A DNA stretch of 64,000 nt from [Mycobacterium] zoologicum (GTDB taxonomy: Bacteria; Actinomycetota; Actinomycetes; Mycobacteriales; Mycobacteriaceae), in assembly GCF_020172665.1 (NCBI RefSeq), contig NZ_CP083985.1, forward strand, positions 1,086,094 to 1,150,093. The letters are read 5' to 3'. The notes under the pieces are model-generated. The model was not told the DNA's origin. It searched no databases and saw only the letters and a list, made by a program, of their open reading frames with translations. Below are positions 33,127-43,550 of the stretch, one piece after another (position 1 is the stretch's first letter; the number at the start of each line of letters is the position of its first letter). The translations under genes were made by a program, and so were the position numbers.

Positions 33127-33861
33127 GTGTCCGCGGTTCGTTGGCTGCGCGCGACTGCCGTCGTGGGCGCGACGGCGATGCTGTTGGCATCCAGCTGCAG
33201 CTGGCAGCTCGGCAGCCCCATCCCGCAGGGCGTGCCGCCCCCGCCGGGCGACCCGGTTCCGGCGGTGAACACCCGCCTGGAGGACGGCCGGCCTGCTGAC
33301 CAGCTGTACCACTGGGCCGCTGCGCGGGCACCGATGCTCGACATCCCGATCACCGCGCTGGAGGCCTACGCCTACGCCGCGCGCGTCGCCGAGGTGGAGA
33401 ACCCCAACTGCCACCTGGGCTGGACCACGCTGGCGGCCATCGGCCAGATCGAGAGCCATCACGGGCGCTATAACCACGCCTCGGTGGCCCGCAACGGCGA
33501 CGTCCGGCCCAAGATCCGCGGGGTCCGCCTGGACGGCTCCGGGGGCAATCTGCACATCGTCGAGGAAGTGCAGCCCGACATGGCCGACGACGACGGCGTC
33601 GTCCGCGCGATGGGCCCCATGCAGTTCATCCCGGAGACCTGGCGGCTCTACGGCGTCGACGCCAACAACGACGGCATCGTGAGCCCGGACAACATCGACG
33701 ACGCCGCACTGTCGGCCGCCGGCTACCTGTGCTGGCGAGGCAAGGACCTGGCCACCCCGAAGGGCTGGATGACGGCGTTGATGGCCTACAACGAGTCGGA
33801 GATATATGCCCGCGCGGTGCGGGACTGGGCTGCCTCCTACGCGGCCGGCCGGCCCTTGTGA
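33127..33861 (+). CDS. lpqU: Lipoprotein lytic transglycosylase-like LpqU
   Basis: A 244-residue lipoprotein with signal TAVVGATAMLLASSCSW (Cys in ASSC), a Pro-rich linker, and an MltB/SLT-like domain: TTLAAIGQIESHHGRYN with the likely catalytic Glu, MGPMQFIPETWRLYG and MTALMAYNES. It probably cleaves peptidoglycan glycan strands. GTG 33127 is chosen for the GGGGAGAGG just upstream; ATG 33088 would add 13 residues without a ribosome site. It precedes eno as in M. tuberculosis (recalled Rv1022), but sigC and the accessory block now separate it from mazG. Confidence 0.9.
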   Translation: MSAVRWLRATAVVGATAMLLASSCSWQLGSPIPQGVPPPPGDPVPAVNTRLEDGRPADQLYHWAAARAPMLDIPITALEAYAYAARVAEVENPNCHLGWTTLAAIGQIESHHGRYNHASVARNGDVRPKIRGVRLDGSGGNLHIVEEVQPDMADDDGVVRAMGPMQFIPETWRLYGVDANNDGIVSPDNIDDAALSAAGYLCWRGKDLATPKGWMTALMAYNESEIYARAVRDWAASYAAGRPL

Positions 33862-33936
33862 GATGTGGGTGACGTGTCCGCGATCGGCCACGGTTTAGGC
33901 TCCCCTAGGAGAACGACGTTCAATCCCCAGCTCTAG

Positions 33937-35235
<1,299 letters not shown>

Positions 35236-35253
35236 CCACCAGAGGGCGCTGGC

Positions 35254-35892
35254 ATGTCCGATCCGAAACGGCCCGACGCCAAGCGGCGCGCCGCGACGTC
35301 ACGGCCGGGTCGGGCCGGCGAGACCGGCCGTGCCCACCCGCGCCGCACACCCGCGGTGCGGCGGGCACCGGCCAACTCACGGACAGCGCAGCCGGAATCA
35401 CCTGCGGCGCCGGTCAAACGGTCCGCCGCCGCGGCCGCCGATGAACGCGCCGAGCTGCGGGTCGGATTCACCGCACGCCGGGCCGTCATCCTGGCCGCGG
35501 TGATGTGCGTGCTCACCCTGACCGTCGCCGGACCGGTCCGGACCTTCTTCGCCCAGCACGCCGAGATGAAGCAACAGTCCCAGCTGGAAAACACGCTGCA
35601 CCAACAGATCTCCGACCTCAAACAGCAGAAGGCGAACATGGACGACCCGGCACACATCCGAGCGCAGGCCCGCCAGCGCTTGGGCTTCGTGATGCCCGGT
35701 GAGATCCCGTATCAGGTTCAACTGCCCCCGGGCGCCGACGTGCCGGGGGAGCCGGGCATCGTGGCGGTCACCGGGCCCACCGACGACCCCTGGTACACGT
35801 CGCTGTGGCACACCATCGCCGACGCGCCGCATCAGCCACCCGCGCCCATCGAGCCTCCGCTCGCACCCGTCCCGGCGGTGCCCGGTGGTTGA
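35254..35892 (+). CDS. ftsB: FtsB/DivIC-family septum formation initiator
   Basis: A 212-residue single-pass division protein. A basic, Pro/Ala-rich cytoplasmic region of about 70 residues precedes one membrane helix (AVILAAVMCVLTLTVAGPV). An extracytoplasmic coiled coil follows (HAEMKQQSQLENTLHQQISDLKQQKANM), then the conserved ARQRLGFVMPGEIPYQV motif, and a Pro-rich tail. FtsB bridges FtsQ and FtsL to activate septal synthesis. It overlaps the DUF501 gene by 8 nt in the eno-ftsB-DUF501-ppx order typical of actinobacteria. Confidence 0.92.
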   Translation: MSDPKRPDAKRRAATSRPGRAGETGRAHPRRTPAVRRAPANSRTAQPESPAAPVKRSAAAAADERAELRVGFTARRAVILAAVMCVLTLTVAGPVRTFFAQHAEMKQQSQLENTLHQQISDLKQQKANMDDPAHIRAQARQRLGFVMPGEIPYQVQLPPGADVPGEPGIVAVTGPTDDPWYTSLWHTIADAPHQPPAPIEPPLAPVPAVPGG

Positions 35893-36376
35893 TGCCGCCG
35901 ACCTGGACGCGGTGCGCCGTCAACTGGGCCGCGAGCCCCGCGGTGTCCTGGAGATCTGCTACCGGTGCCCCGACGGAGAGCCCGCCGTGGTGAAGACGGC
36001 ACCGAAACTTCCTGACGGAACACCGTTTCCGACGCTGTATTACCTGACCCACCCGATGCTGACCGCCGCGGCGAGCCGACTGGAGTCCTCGGGGCTGATG
36101 GCCGAGATGACCGAACGACTGCACGTCGACCCGGAGTTGGCCGCCGGATACCGGGCGGCTCACGAGTCGTATCTGGCCGAGCGGGACGCCATCGAATCGC
36201 TGGAGACCACGTTCACCGGAGGTGGGATGCCCGACCGGGTCAAGTGCCTGCACGTGCTGATCGCGCACTCGCTGGCCAAGGGGCGCGGGGTCAATCCGTT
36301 CGGGGACGAGGCGTTGGCGATCCTGGCCGCCGAACCGGCGATGGCCCGTGTCCTGGTCCCGGAGCAGTGGCTATGA
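35885..36376 (+). CDS. DUF501 family protein
   Basis: A 163-residue cytoplasmic protein, recognised by RQLGREPRGVLEICYRCPDGEP, PTLYYLTHPMLTAAASRLES and the C-terminal DRVKCLHVLIAHSLAKGRGVNPFGDEAL (here split as DRVKCLHVLIAHSLAKG, then NPFGDEAL). Function is unknown. The family is nearly always next to ppx and ftsB in actinobacteria. GTG 35885 overlaps ftsB by 8 nt, and its TGA overlaps the ppx ATG. Confidence 0.9.
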   Translation: MVDAADLDAVRRQLGREPRGVLEICYRCPDGEPAVVKTAPKLPDGTPFPTLYYLTHPMLTAAASRLESSGLMAEMTERLHVDPELAAGYRAAHESYLAERDAIESLETTFTGGGMPDRVKCLHVLIAHSLAKGRGVNPFGDEALAILAAEPAMARVLVPEQWL

Positions 36377-37314
36377 GGGTCGCCGGAATCGACTGCGGCA
36401 CCAACTCGATCCGCCTGCTGATCGCCGACTTCGTCGACGGCCGGCTGCGGGACGTGCACCGTGAGATGCGCGTGGTGCGGTTGGGCGAGGGCGTCGACGC
36501 CACCGGGCGGTTCGGTGCCCGGGCGCTGGAGCGCACCCGGGTGGCGTTGGGCGACTATGCCGATCTGATGGTCGCACACGATGTTTCGCGGGTGCGTATG
36601 GTGGCGACGTCGGCCACCCGCGACGCAGCCAACCGTGACGTGTTCTTCGACATGACGGCACAGGTGCTCGGACGTGCCGTTGCGGGGGCGGTTGCCGAGG
36701 TGATCACCGGCCAGGAGGAAGCCGAGTTGTCCTTCCGCGGCGCGGTGGGCGAATTGGACAGTGCCGACGGGCCGTTCGTGGTCGTCGACCTCGGGGGTGG
36801 TTCCACCGAGGTGGTGCTGGGTGATCCGGACAGCGGGGTGTCGGCGAGTTACTCGGCCAACATCGGCTGTGTCCGGCTGACCGAACGCTGCCTGCACTCC
36901 GACCCGCCGACGGCCGAAGAGGTCTGCGCTGCCCGCGACGTGGCCCGCGAGCTGCTCGGGGAGGCGGTGCAGGCGGTGCCGGTTCAGCACGCCCGAACCT
37001 GGGTGGGGGTGGCGGGCACCATGACCACGCTGTCAGCCTTGGCTCATGGTCTAGCCGAATACGACTCGGCCGCAATACATCTGTCGCGGCTCGCCTTCGC
37101 CGACTTGACGGCGGTCTGTGATCAGTTGATCGGTATGAGCCGCGCCGAACGGGCCGCCCTGGGCCCGATGCACCCCGGCCGTGTCGACGTCATCGGCGGT
37201 GGCGCGATCGTGGTCCAGGAACTGGCCCGCATCTTGGCGCAGCGCGCCGGAATCGCGGAGTTGGTGGTCAGCGAACACGACATCCTGGACGGCATTGTGC
37301 TGTCGATCGCCTAG
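36373..37314 (+). CDS. ppx: Exopolyphosphatase/GppA-family phosphatase
   Basis: A 313-residue ASKHA-fold phosphatase hydrolysing polyphosphate ends or pppGpp. Motifs are VAGIDCGTNSIRLLIAD (phosphate 1), ATSATRDAANRD, ITGQEEAELSF, VVVDLGGGSTEVVLG (phosphate 2) and VIGGGAIVVQEL. It is the short form without the C-terminal HD domain, as in both mycobacterial Ppx proteins; from its position it corresponds to recalled Rv1026 (Ppx2). ATG 36373 overlaps the DUF501 stop (ATGA). Confidence 0.93.
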   Translation: MRVAGIDCGTNSIRLLIADFVDGRLRDVHREMRVVRLGEGVDATGRFGARALERTRVALGDYADLMVAHDVSRVRMVATSATRDAANRDVFFDMTAQVLGRAVAGAVAEVITGQEEAELSFRGAVGELDSADGPFVVVDLGGGSTEVVLGDPDSGVSASYSANIGCVRLTERCLHSDPPTAEEVCAARDVARELLGEAVQAVPVQHARTWVGVAGTMTTLSALAHGLAEYDSAAIHLSRLAFADLTAVCDQLIGMSRAERAALGPMHPGRVDVIGGGAIVVQELARILAQRAGIAELVVSEHDILDGIVLSIA

Positions 37315-37365
37315 CGATTGCCGGCCGGCCGTAAAGGCGTAAAGGGTCTAACTTCAGGTCGGACC

Positions 37366-37483
37366 CGGTCGGCCAACCTGCTGGACAACGCCCTGCGCTA
37401 TGCGCCCGACGCTGCACGCCACCGAGACTCCGGGCGGCGGCCTCACCATGGTGGTGGATCTGGCCGCGCCCCCAGCGACGTGA
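37366..37483 (+). pseudogene. Decayed kdpD 3'-end fragment with internal deletion and frameshift
   Basis: Directly after ppx two pieces of a histidine-kinase C-terminus can be read. ANLLDNALRYAPD (37372-37410) is the ATPase N-box region. ATETPGGGLTMVVDLAAP (from 37418) is the KdpD C-terminal end, followed by TGA at 37481. They are in different frames, and about 65 residues between them are missing. The intact kdpD here ends ATETPGGGLTMVVDLAAPAGDI. Nucleotide differences from that copy are mostly synonymous, so this is a diverged kdpD tail, and it lies in the opposite orientation. Confidence 0.75.
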
Positions 37484-37484
37484 C

Positions 37485-37949
37485 TCAAGCGGGCTGTCGG
37501 CTCTTCCAGACGACCTTGTCGACGCCAGCGGCGTCGCGGTAGACGACGCTGTCCGGCGCGGTGCCGTTCTTGACGTCGAAGTAGAGTCGTCCGCTGGTCT
37601 CGCTGCCCGCGGCGATCGGCCCGTTGGGCAGGCCGTCGACCTCATTGCCCTTCATCACCGCGAACGTTGAACTGTTGACGGCACGCGCATTGAAGTTGGC
37701 GATGTTTGGAGTGGGCGAACCGCTTACTGCCTCGGCGGTCACGTCCGAGTACCAGATGCCGTCGTTGTGCCCGCTGGGTTGCAGGTCCGAGACGGTGTAG
37801 TCGATGGCCCCACCGGGGCTCTGAATCTCTTGGGTCTGCCCGAATCCGACCACCTGTGGGTCCGCGGAGGCGGGCGCCACCGCCAGCATTCCGGCCGTCG
37901 TGAGGCCGGCTCCGACTACTGCCGTCTTCTTCGCAATCTGAGAGAACAT
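37485..37949 (-). CDS. MPT63-like secreted protein
   Basis: A 154-residue exported protein: signal peptide KKTAVVGAGLTTAGMLAVAPASA, then an immunoglobulin-like beta sandwich resembling the secreted antigen MPT63 (YTVSDLQPS, WEATATV-like YSDVTAEAVSG, TPNIANFNARA, SGRLYFDVKNG). Its biochemical role is unknown. ATG 37949 follows GGAAGGAG; GTG 37952 is equally possible. It lies between the kdpD relic and kdpE and is not part of the ancestral ppx-kdpE junction, so it may have arrived with the rearrangement. Confidence 0.82.
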   Translation of the reverse strand: MFSQIAKKTAVVGAGLTTAGMLAVAPASADPQVVGFGQTQEIQSPGGAIDYTVSDLQPSGHNDGIWYSDVTAEAVSGSPTPNIANFNARAVNSSTFAVMKGNEVDGLPNGPIAAGSETSGRLYFDVKNGTAPDSVVYRDAAGVDKVVWKSRQPA

Positions 37950-38018
37950 CACGGTAAAGCTCCTTCCGCTAGGTCCCTCAGGCATATCCGCGCCGGCGGA
38001 TTTCAAAACATCAAAGAT

Positions 38019-38702
38019 TCACACTTCGAATCGATAGCCCATCCCGGCCTCGGTGAGCAGGTGTTTGGGGTTCGAGGGATCGTTCTCGAGTTTGCGGCGC
38101 AACTGCGCCAGATAGACCCGAAGGTATTGGGTTTCCTTTGCGTATGCCGGGCCCCATACCTGCGTGAGCAACTCGTCGCGGCCGACCAGCTTCCCCCGGT
38201 TTCGAACCAGCATCTCCAACATGCCCCACTCCGTGGGAGTCAGGTGGACTTCACCGCCGTCCTTGGTGACCTTCTTGGCCGCCAGATCCACGGTGAACGA
38301 AGCGGTTTCCACTATTGGCTGGTCGATTTCCGCGGTTGCGGCGTTGCGTCGTGCGGCGGCGCGCAGCCGTGCCAGGAATTCGTCCATGCCGAACGGCTTG
38401 GTCACGTAGTCGTCGGCACCGGCGTCGAGCGCCTCCACCTTGTCGGCCGAGTCGGTGCGGGCGGACAGCACGATCACCGGGACCGTCAGCCAGCCGCGCA
38501 GCCCGGCCAGCACCTCGATGCCGGAGATGTCGGGCAGCCCCAGATCGAGGATCACCACATCGGGACGCTGCTCGGCAGCGGCGCGCAAGGCGCCGGCTCC
38601 GGTCGCCGCGGTGACGACTTCGTAGCCGCGCACCGAGAGGTTGATCTTCAGCGCGCGCAGGATCTGCGGCTCGTCGTCGACTACCAGGACTCGTGTGCTC
38701 AT
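38019..38702 (-). CDS. kdpE: KdpE response regulator
   Basis: A 227-residue OmpR/PhoB-type regulator. The receiver has VLVVDDEPQILRAL (acidic pocket), VILDLGLPDISG (phosphoacceptor Asp) and YVTKPFGMDEF (Lys); the winged helix contains LTPTEWGMLEMLVRN and RVYLAQLRRKLE. KdpE activates the high-affinity potassium pump operon. Its ATG overlaps the kdpD stop (TGATG). No kdpFABC genes are in the window, so its target operon must be elsewhere or lost. Confidence 0.95.
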   Translation of the reverse strand: MSTRVLVVDDEPQILRALKINLSVRGYEVVTAATGAGALRAAAEQRPDVVILDLGLPDISGIEVLAGLRGWLTVPVIVLSARTDSADKVEALDAGADDYVTKPFGMDEFLARLRAAARRNAATAEIDQPIVETASFTVDLAAKKVTKDGGEVHLTPTEWGMLEMLVRNRGKLVGRDELLTQVWGPAYAKETQYLRVYLAQLRRKLENDPSNPKHLLTEAGMGYRFEV

Positions 38703-41224
38703 CAGATGTCTCCCGCCGGTGCGGCCAGGTCCACCACCATGGTCAACCCGCCTCCGGGTGTCTCGGTCGCTGATATGGTGCCGCCCATCGCCTCGGTGAA
38801 TCCTCGTGCCACCGAAAGCCCGAGGCCGACGCCGCTGGTGTTGTCGCGGTCGCCGAGGCGCTGGAACGGATCGAACACGTGCGCCTCGCCGCCACGGGGC
38901 AACCCGCGGCCGTCGTCGGCGACGTTGATCAGGACCCGGTCGCCGACTCGGCCGGCCGTCACCCGCACCATGCTGTCTGGGGCGTAGCGCAACGCGTTGT
39001 CGATCACGTTGGCCAGCACGCGTTCCAGCAACCCGACATCGGCCATCGCCACCGTCGGGCCCACTTCGACCTTCACCTGGTCGAGCCCGCGACCGTGGCC
39101 GAAGATGTTGCTGCGCTTGCTGATTCCGATCAAGGCGCGCTGCACCACCTCCTCCAGGTACACCTTGGTCAACTCCGGCCGGATGACACCCGCGGCCAGC
39201 CGCGAGGAGTCGAGCAGATTGCCCACCAGGCCGGTGAGTTGATCGACCGATTCTTCAACGGTGGCAAGCAGTTCGGCGGTGTCGCCGGGGGAGAAGTCCA
39301 CGTCGTCGGCGCGCAGACTCGACACTGCCGCCTTGGCTGCCGCCAGCGGGGTGCGCAGGTCGTGGCTGACCGCCGACAACAGCGAACGGCGCAGCTCGTC
39401 GGTCCGCATCACCGCGTCGGCTCGGCCGGCCTCGGCGGCCAGTTCTTCCTGGCGTACCAGTCCGGCGGCCTGCCGGGCCACCACCGACAGCACCCGGCGG
39501 TCACGGGAGGCCAACTGCCGGCCGACCATCAGCATCCAGAATTCGTCGTCGCCGACATCGATCGAGGTGTCCGCGAGATCTACTGTGGTGCAGGGATTAT
39601 CGCCGACCGAGGCGACGACTTCAGGCGTCGCGGTGCTGTTCGGGACGCGGACCAGGCTCACCGCCCGCTGCGCGTAGGTTTCGCGCACCCGCTCCAGCAG
39701 AGTGTCCAGGTCCGCGCCGCGCAGCACCGAACCGGCGAACAGCGTCATCAACTCTGCTTCGCGGGACGCGCGACCGGCTTCCCGAGCTCGTTTGGCCGCG
39801 CCGTCGACCAGGGCCGCCACCGCGACGGCCACCAACAGCAGGACGACTTCGGTCACGGCCACGTCGTGTTCGGCGATGGTGAAGTCGCGCCGCGGAGCGA
39901 GCACGAAGTAGTTCAGCAGCACCCCGGACAGCAACGCCGAGAGCACGGCCGGAGCGATACCGCCGAGCAGGGCCACCACCAGCACACCTACGAAGAACAG
40001 CGCGCTCTGACCGGCGTCGAAGTAGCGGTCCAACCAGCTCACAATGATCACGCACATCAGGCACGGCACGATGACGGCGGCCAGCCAGGAAGCCGCACGT
40101 CGTTCGCGCGGCGAGATCGAGATTCCCCGGAAACTCGGCTTGGCGTCCTCGTAGGTGACGATGTGGACGTCGATGTCGCCGGACTGCTGCACCACCGCGG
40201 CACCGACACCCTCGTCGAGGATGCGGGCCCAGCGGGAGCGGCGCGACGTACCGATCACCAACTGGGTGGCGTTGACGTCACGCGAGAAGTCCAGCAGCGC
40301 GGTCGGCACGTCGTCACCGATCACGGTGTGCAGCGAAGCGCCCAAGCTGATCGCCAGTTGGCGGATCTTGCCGACCCACGGTGCGATCGCACCGGAACGC
40401 GCGTCGTCCCCCAGGACGTGCAGCACCATCAGTTCGCCGCCGGCTTTGGACGCGATGCGGGAGGCCCGGCGCACCAGCGTCTCGGACTCCGGGCCGCCGG
40501 TCACCGCCGCGACAATGCGTTCTCGCGCCTCCCAGGTCTGGGTGATCTTCTGGTCGGCGCGGTATTTGGTCAATGCCGCATCGACCTGGCCGGCCAGCCA
40601 CAGCAGCGCCAATTCCCGCAGCGCCGTCAGCGTCTCGCCACGGAAATAGTTGGACAGCGCCGCGTCGACCTTCTCTGGCGGATAGACGTTTCCGTGGGAC
40701 AGCCTGCGGCGCAAAGCCTCTGGTGCGACGTCGATGAGTTCGATCTGCGTCGCGTGGCGCACGACCGCGTCGGGGACGGTGTCGTGCTGGGTGGTCCCGG
40801 TGATCTTGGCGACGACGTCGCTCAGACTCTCCAGCTGCTCTACGTTGACGGTGGAGATCACCGTCATCCCGGCGGCAAGCAATTCCTCGATGTCCTGCCA
40901 GCGTTTGGGATTACGGCTGCCCGCGGGGTTGGTGTGGGCGAGATCGTCGATCAGGACCACTTCGGGGTGGCGGGTCAGTACCGCGTCGACATCGAGCTCC
41001 CCACCGGGCTCGCCGACGATCTCGATGCCAGCCAACAGCTCCGCGGTCTTGTCGCGGCCGTGGGTCTCGACCGCGGCCGCAACGACATCGGTGCCGCGCT
41101 CGGTGCGGCGGTGCGCTTCACCGAGCATCGCGTAGGTCTTGCCGACCCCGGGCGAGGCTCCGAGGTAGATGCGCAGTTCTCCCCGTGGTTCTCCAGGCCG
41201 CCCGGCTTGTCTCACCAGACTCAC
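38702..41224 (-). CDS. kdpD: KdpD osmosensitive potassium-channel histidine kinase
   Basis: An approximately 840-residue sensor. The N-terminal KdpD domain has Walker A LGASPGVGKTYAMLGEAH and Walker B-like VVLIDDLAHTNPAG. A USP-like domain follows (around residues 245-365), then four membrane helices (from WLAAVIVPCLMCVIIVSWL), a GAF-like segment, the HisKA box SAVSHDLRTPLAAAKAAV and the ATPase (NVIDNALRYAPD, GLGLSVARGFTEAMGG). The start is uncertain: GTG 41224 or 41215 fits family length, and an upstream TTG at 41263 overlaps the PPE gene. In M. tuberculosis kdpFABC diverges here; in this genome a PPE gene abuts instead. Confidence 0.93.
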   Translation of the reverse strand: MSLVRQAGRPGEPRGELRIYLGASPGVGKTYAMLGEAHRRTERGTDVVAAAVETHGRDKTAELLAGIEIVGEPGGELDVDAVLTRHPEVVLIDDLAHTNPAGSRNPKRWQDIEELLAAGMTVISTVNVEQLESLSDVVAKITGTTQHDTVPDAVVRHATQIELIDVAPEALRRRLSHGNVYPPEKVDAALSNYFRGETLTALRELALLWLAGQVDAALTKYRADQKITQTWEARERIVAAVTGGPESETLVRRASRIASKAGGELMVLHVLGDDARSGAIAPWVGKIRQLAISLGASLHTVIGDDVPTALLDFSRDVNATQLVIGTSRRSRWARILDEGVGAAVVQQSGDIDVHIVTYEDAKPSFRGISISPRERRAASWLAAVIVPCLMCVIIVSWLDRYFDAGQSALFFVGVLVVALLGGIAPAVLSALLSGVLLNYFVLAPRRDFTIAEHDVAVTEVVLLLVAVAVAALVDGAAKRAREAGRASREAELMTLFAGSVLRGADLDTLLERVRETYAQRAVSLVRVPNSTATPEVVASVGDNPCTTVDLADTSIDVGDDEFWMLMVGRQLASRDRRVLSVVARQAAGLVRQEELAAEAGRADAVMRTDELRRSLLSAVSHDLRTPLAAAKAAVSSLRADDVDFSPGDTAELLATVEESVDQLTGLVGNLLDSSRLAAGVIRPELTKVYLEEVVQRALIGISKRSNIFGHGRGLDQVKVEVGPTVAMADVGLLERVLANVIDNALRYAPDSMVRVTAGRVGDRVLINVADDGRGLPRGGEAHVFDPFQRLGDRDNTSGVGLGLSVARGFTEAMGGTISATETPGGGLTMVVDLAAPAGDI

Positions 41225-41252
41225 CAGACCATCATCGCGGCAACCGAGGGCA

Positions 41253-42440
41253 TCAGCCAGCAACGACAGGCCGCACCATCACGGTGGGTTTGAACCCGTA
41301 GCGCGGGTCGCCGAGGCCTCGGCCGCTGCGTCCGGCGGCCGCCCCGGCGGCACCGATTCCAGCGGGAACCGCCGACACGGACTGTCCTTCCTCGACCGAC
41401 CCCGGGATCCACTCGGAGGTGATCAACGGCGCCGTACCGGTCTCGCCGGGCAGCGCCCCCGGCCAGGTCGACGGCACCGAGAGTCCACCGACCGGCGCGG
41501 CTTGGGCCATGCCGGCCAGGACCGGTGCGCGACCGGCGGGTGCCGGGCCGGTGACCGCCGCGCCGCCCGGGGCGGCATCGACCGAGTCCATCAGCATCAC
41601 CCCGGCGGCACCCCCCACCCCGGGGTTGGCGATGGCGATGGCGCTGGCGATGCCCGCGAACAGATGCCAGGACCCGGCGGTCACCCCGTAGGTGCTGTAG
41701 GTCTGAATTGCGTTCCAGATACCGATGTTCTGCGTCGAGTTGATGAAATTCGATAGGAAGTCACCGGCTTGGGTGGGCGAGGCTGCGGCGCTCAACGGCG
41801 ACGACATGGTCTGCAGGGCGTTGGGCAGCCCGGAGACCAGCTGATTCAACCCGGACTGGGTGCTGCCGGTCGTTGCCTGGCCGACCGCGGCCGCCTGACC
41901 AGCCGTGCCGACTGGGTTGGTGATCGGATTGGGAGAGGACAGTGGCTGCAGTGTTCCGGCGCTCGCCGAGGAGGCGGCATAGCCGTACATGGCAATGGCG
42001 TCTTGTGCCCACATCTCGGCGTAGAGCGCTTCGGTGGCGGCGATCGCCGCGGTATTGACGCCCAGGATGTTCGACGCGACCAGTGCGGCCAGCTGCGCCC
42101 GGTTGGCGGCGATCGCCGGGGGCGGCACCATCATCGCGAACGTCGCCTCGAACGCGGCGGCCGAGGCCATGGCCTGGGTGGCTGCGTACTCGGCGGCGGC
42201 CGCGGTGGTGTTGAGCCAGTTCACGTACGGCGTCACCGCTGCGGCCATCGACGCCGAGGCCGGTCCCTGCCACTCCTCGCCGGTCAGTGCCGCGATCGCC
42301 GATTGGTAGGACGTCGCGGTTGTCGAAAGTTCCGCGCCGAGACTGTTCCACGCCGCAGCGGCCGCCATCATCGGTGCCGCACCGGCACCGGCGTACATGC
42401 GACCGGAGTTGATTTCCGGGGGTAAGGCGCCAAAATCCAT
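41253..42440 (-). CDS. PPE family protein, SVP subfamily
   Basis: A 395-residue PPE-SVP protein: PPE domain ([16 protein letters not shown] to about residue 175, WQGPASASM turn), middle region, the SVP motif [11 protein letters not shown] and C-terminal [23 protein letters not shown] proteins are ESX-5 substrates secreted as PE-PPE pairs. Its partner is the PE gene 40 nt upstream. ATG 42440 is the start. It lies directly upstream of kdpD on the same strand, with about 28 nt between them. Confidence 0.93.
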   Translation of the reverse strand: MDFGALPPEINSGRMYAGAGAAPMMAAAAAWNSLGAELSTTATSYQSAIAALTGEEWQGPASASMAAAVTPYVNWLNTTAAAAEYAATQAMASAAAFEATFAMMVPPPAIAANRAQLAALVASNILGVNTAAIAATEALYAEMWAQDAIAMYGYAASSASAGTLQPLSSPNPITNPVGTAGQAAAVGQATTGSTQSGLNQLVSGLPNALQTMSSPLSAAASPTQAGDFLSNFINSTQNIGIWNAIQTYSTYGVTAGSWHLFAGIASAIAIANPGVGGAAGVMLMDSVDAAPGGAAVTGPAPAGRAPVLAGMAQAAPVGGLSVPSTWPGALPGETGTAPLITSEWIPGSVEEGQSVSAVPAGIGAAGAAAGRSGRGLGDPRYGFKPTVMVRPVVAG

Positions 42441-42480
42441 GTTCGTCAATTCCGATCGCTGGTAGTCGAGGTGTCTGCCG

Positions 42481-43323
42481 TCAGCCCACCGGTGGGCGCG
42501 GCATCACCTTCGGTTTGATGCCGTATCGCAGCCGGCCGCGGCTGCCCTGCTCGCTTGAGGATCCGGGCATCGCAGCGGGAACCGCGCCCATCGAGGCGCC
42601 CCGTGCGGCGGCGGCCGTACCGGTACCGGACAACGAAGCCGGTGTGGCCTGAGCCGGTGCTGCCTGCGCCGGGGCGGTCTGGCCGGCCCAGTTCGGTGGC
42701 ACCGGCGCACCGGGGGTCGGTGCCGCCGCCTGGCCCGCGCCCATCGGCACCGGCGCGCCTGCTGCCGCGCTCGCAGGGGTGGCTTCGCTGGCGAGATTTG
42801 CGGAAGGAAAGGCCAGGGCTTCGGGTGCGACGTGGTGCACCACTCCCGACGGGGCGGTGATGTAGCCCTTGCCCAACCCGGTGAATTCCGAGGCGGCCGA
42901 GCCGATGGTGCCACCCTGCATGGCGGCCAAGACGGCGCTGTTGCTGGCGATCCCGCCCAGCCCGTAGGTCGGGTCGGCGGCCGACGTCCCGGTGAGTGCG
43001 CCCAGCAGGCCCCCGGCCGCCGACGAGTCGGCGGCGGCTGAGTTGGCGGTCTCGGTGCTGCCGTAGGAGTCCGCGCTGGTGCGCAGGGTGTTGACGAACA
43101 TCTCCTGAATCACCGCAGCCTGGGCGCTGATCTGCTGGTACAGCTGACCGTAGGCGGAGAACTGGGTCGCCTGCAGGAGCGAGACATCGTCGGCGCCCGC
43201 CGGTGCGATACCCGTGGTGGGTGCGGCCGCCGCGGCGCTCTGCGCGGTCATCGCCGAACCGATCGCTTGCAGGTTGGTGGCGGTCGCCGCCATCGCCTCG
43301 GGATGGGTGGTCACGAAGGACAT
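42481..43323 (-). CDS. PE family protein with long C-terminal region and PPE-like tail
   Basis: A 280-residue PE protein. The PE domain ([21 protein letters not shown] to about residue 95) ends with the type VII signal YGSTE (YxxxE). About 185 Ala/Pro-rich residues follow, including [16 protein letters not shown]. The last residues [16 protein letters not shown] copy the C-terminal tail of the three PPE-SVP proteins here ([17 protein letters not shown] and similar), which ordinary PE proteins lack. It is first in an operon with the PPE gene at 41253. ATG 43323. Confidence 0.9.
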   Translation of the reverse strand: MSFVTTHPEAMAATATNLQAIGSAMTAQSAAAAAPTTGIAPAGADDVSLLQATQFSAYGQLYQQISAQAAVIQEMFVNTLRTSADSYGSTETANSAAADSSAAGGLLGALTGTSAADPTYGLGGIASNSAVLAAMQGGTIGSAASEFTGLGKGYITAPSGVVHHVAPEALAFPSANLASEATPASAAAGAPVPMGAGQAAAPTPGAPVPPNWAGQTAPAQAAPAQATPASLSGTGTAAAARGASMGAVPAAMPGSSSEQGSRGRLRYGIKPKVMPRPPVG

Positions 43324-43410
43324 GACGACTCCTGGTGGGATACGAGCCGGCCCCCAGCTGGGCTCGGTCACGGACTCCACTGTTTCCGCCCGACTACTTG
43401 CGGTGATCGG

Positions 43411-43429
43411 TCGTTAACGAGTTCTTTAC
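43411..43429 (-). promoter_or_regulatory. Conserved upstream motif of PE genes, copy 1
   Basis: The + strand reads TCGTTAACGAGTTCTTTAC; 47063-47081 reads TCGTTAACCGCTTCTTAAC. They share TCGTTAAC-N3-TTCTT-N-AC, and lie about 88 and 77 nt upstream of the two PE start codons in the same orientation. A common activator site or promoter is inferred. Confidence 0.5.
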
Positions 43430-43492
43430 GGGCTTTCTCGGATTTTTGACGGTTTGCTTTCAGCCGTCGGGTGCTCGGGGTGCTGTAGGCAG

Positions 43493-43526
43493 AAAAAACC
43501 GGCGCAACCCCCTCCGCTGCGCCGGT
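43493..43526 (-). terminator. Intrinsic terminator after esxN
   Basis: On the minus strand ACCGGCGCA pairs with TGCGCCGGT (9 bp, 11-nt loop) and is followed by TTTTTT. It ends the PE-PPE-PPE-esxM-esxN transcript and insulates it from the next PE-PPE pair. Confidence 0.9.
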
Positions 43527-43550
43527 CTTTTGCTTGTCGGGCCGGGCGGG

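Noticed and set aside
38879..41293. An 800-codon open frame on the plus strand opposite kdpD
   Set aside because: Antisense shadow of kdpD; low-complexity Gln/His/Arg product with no recognisable domain.
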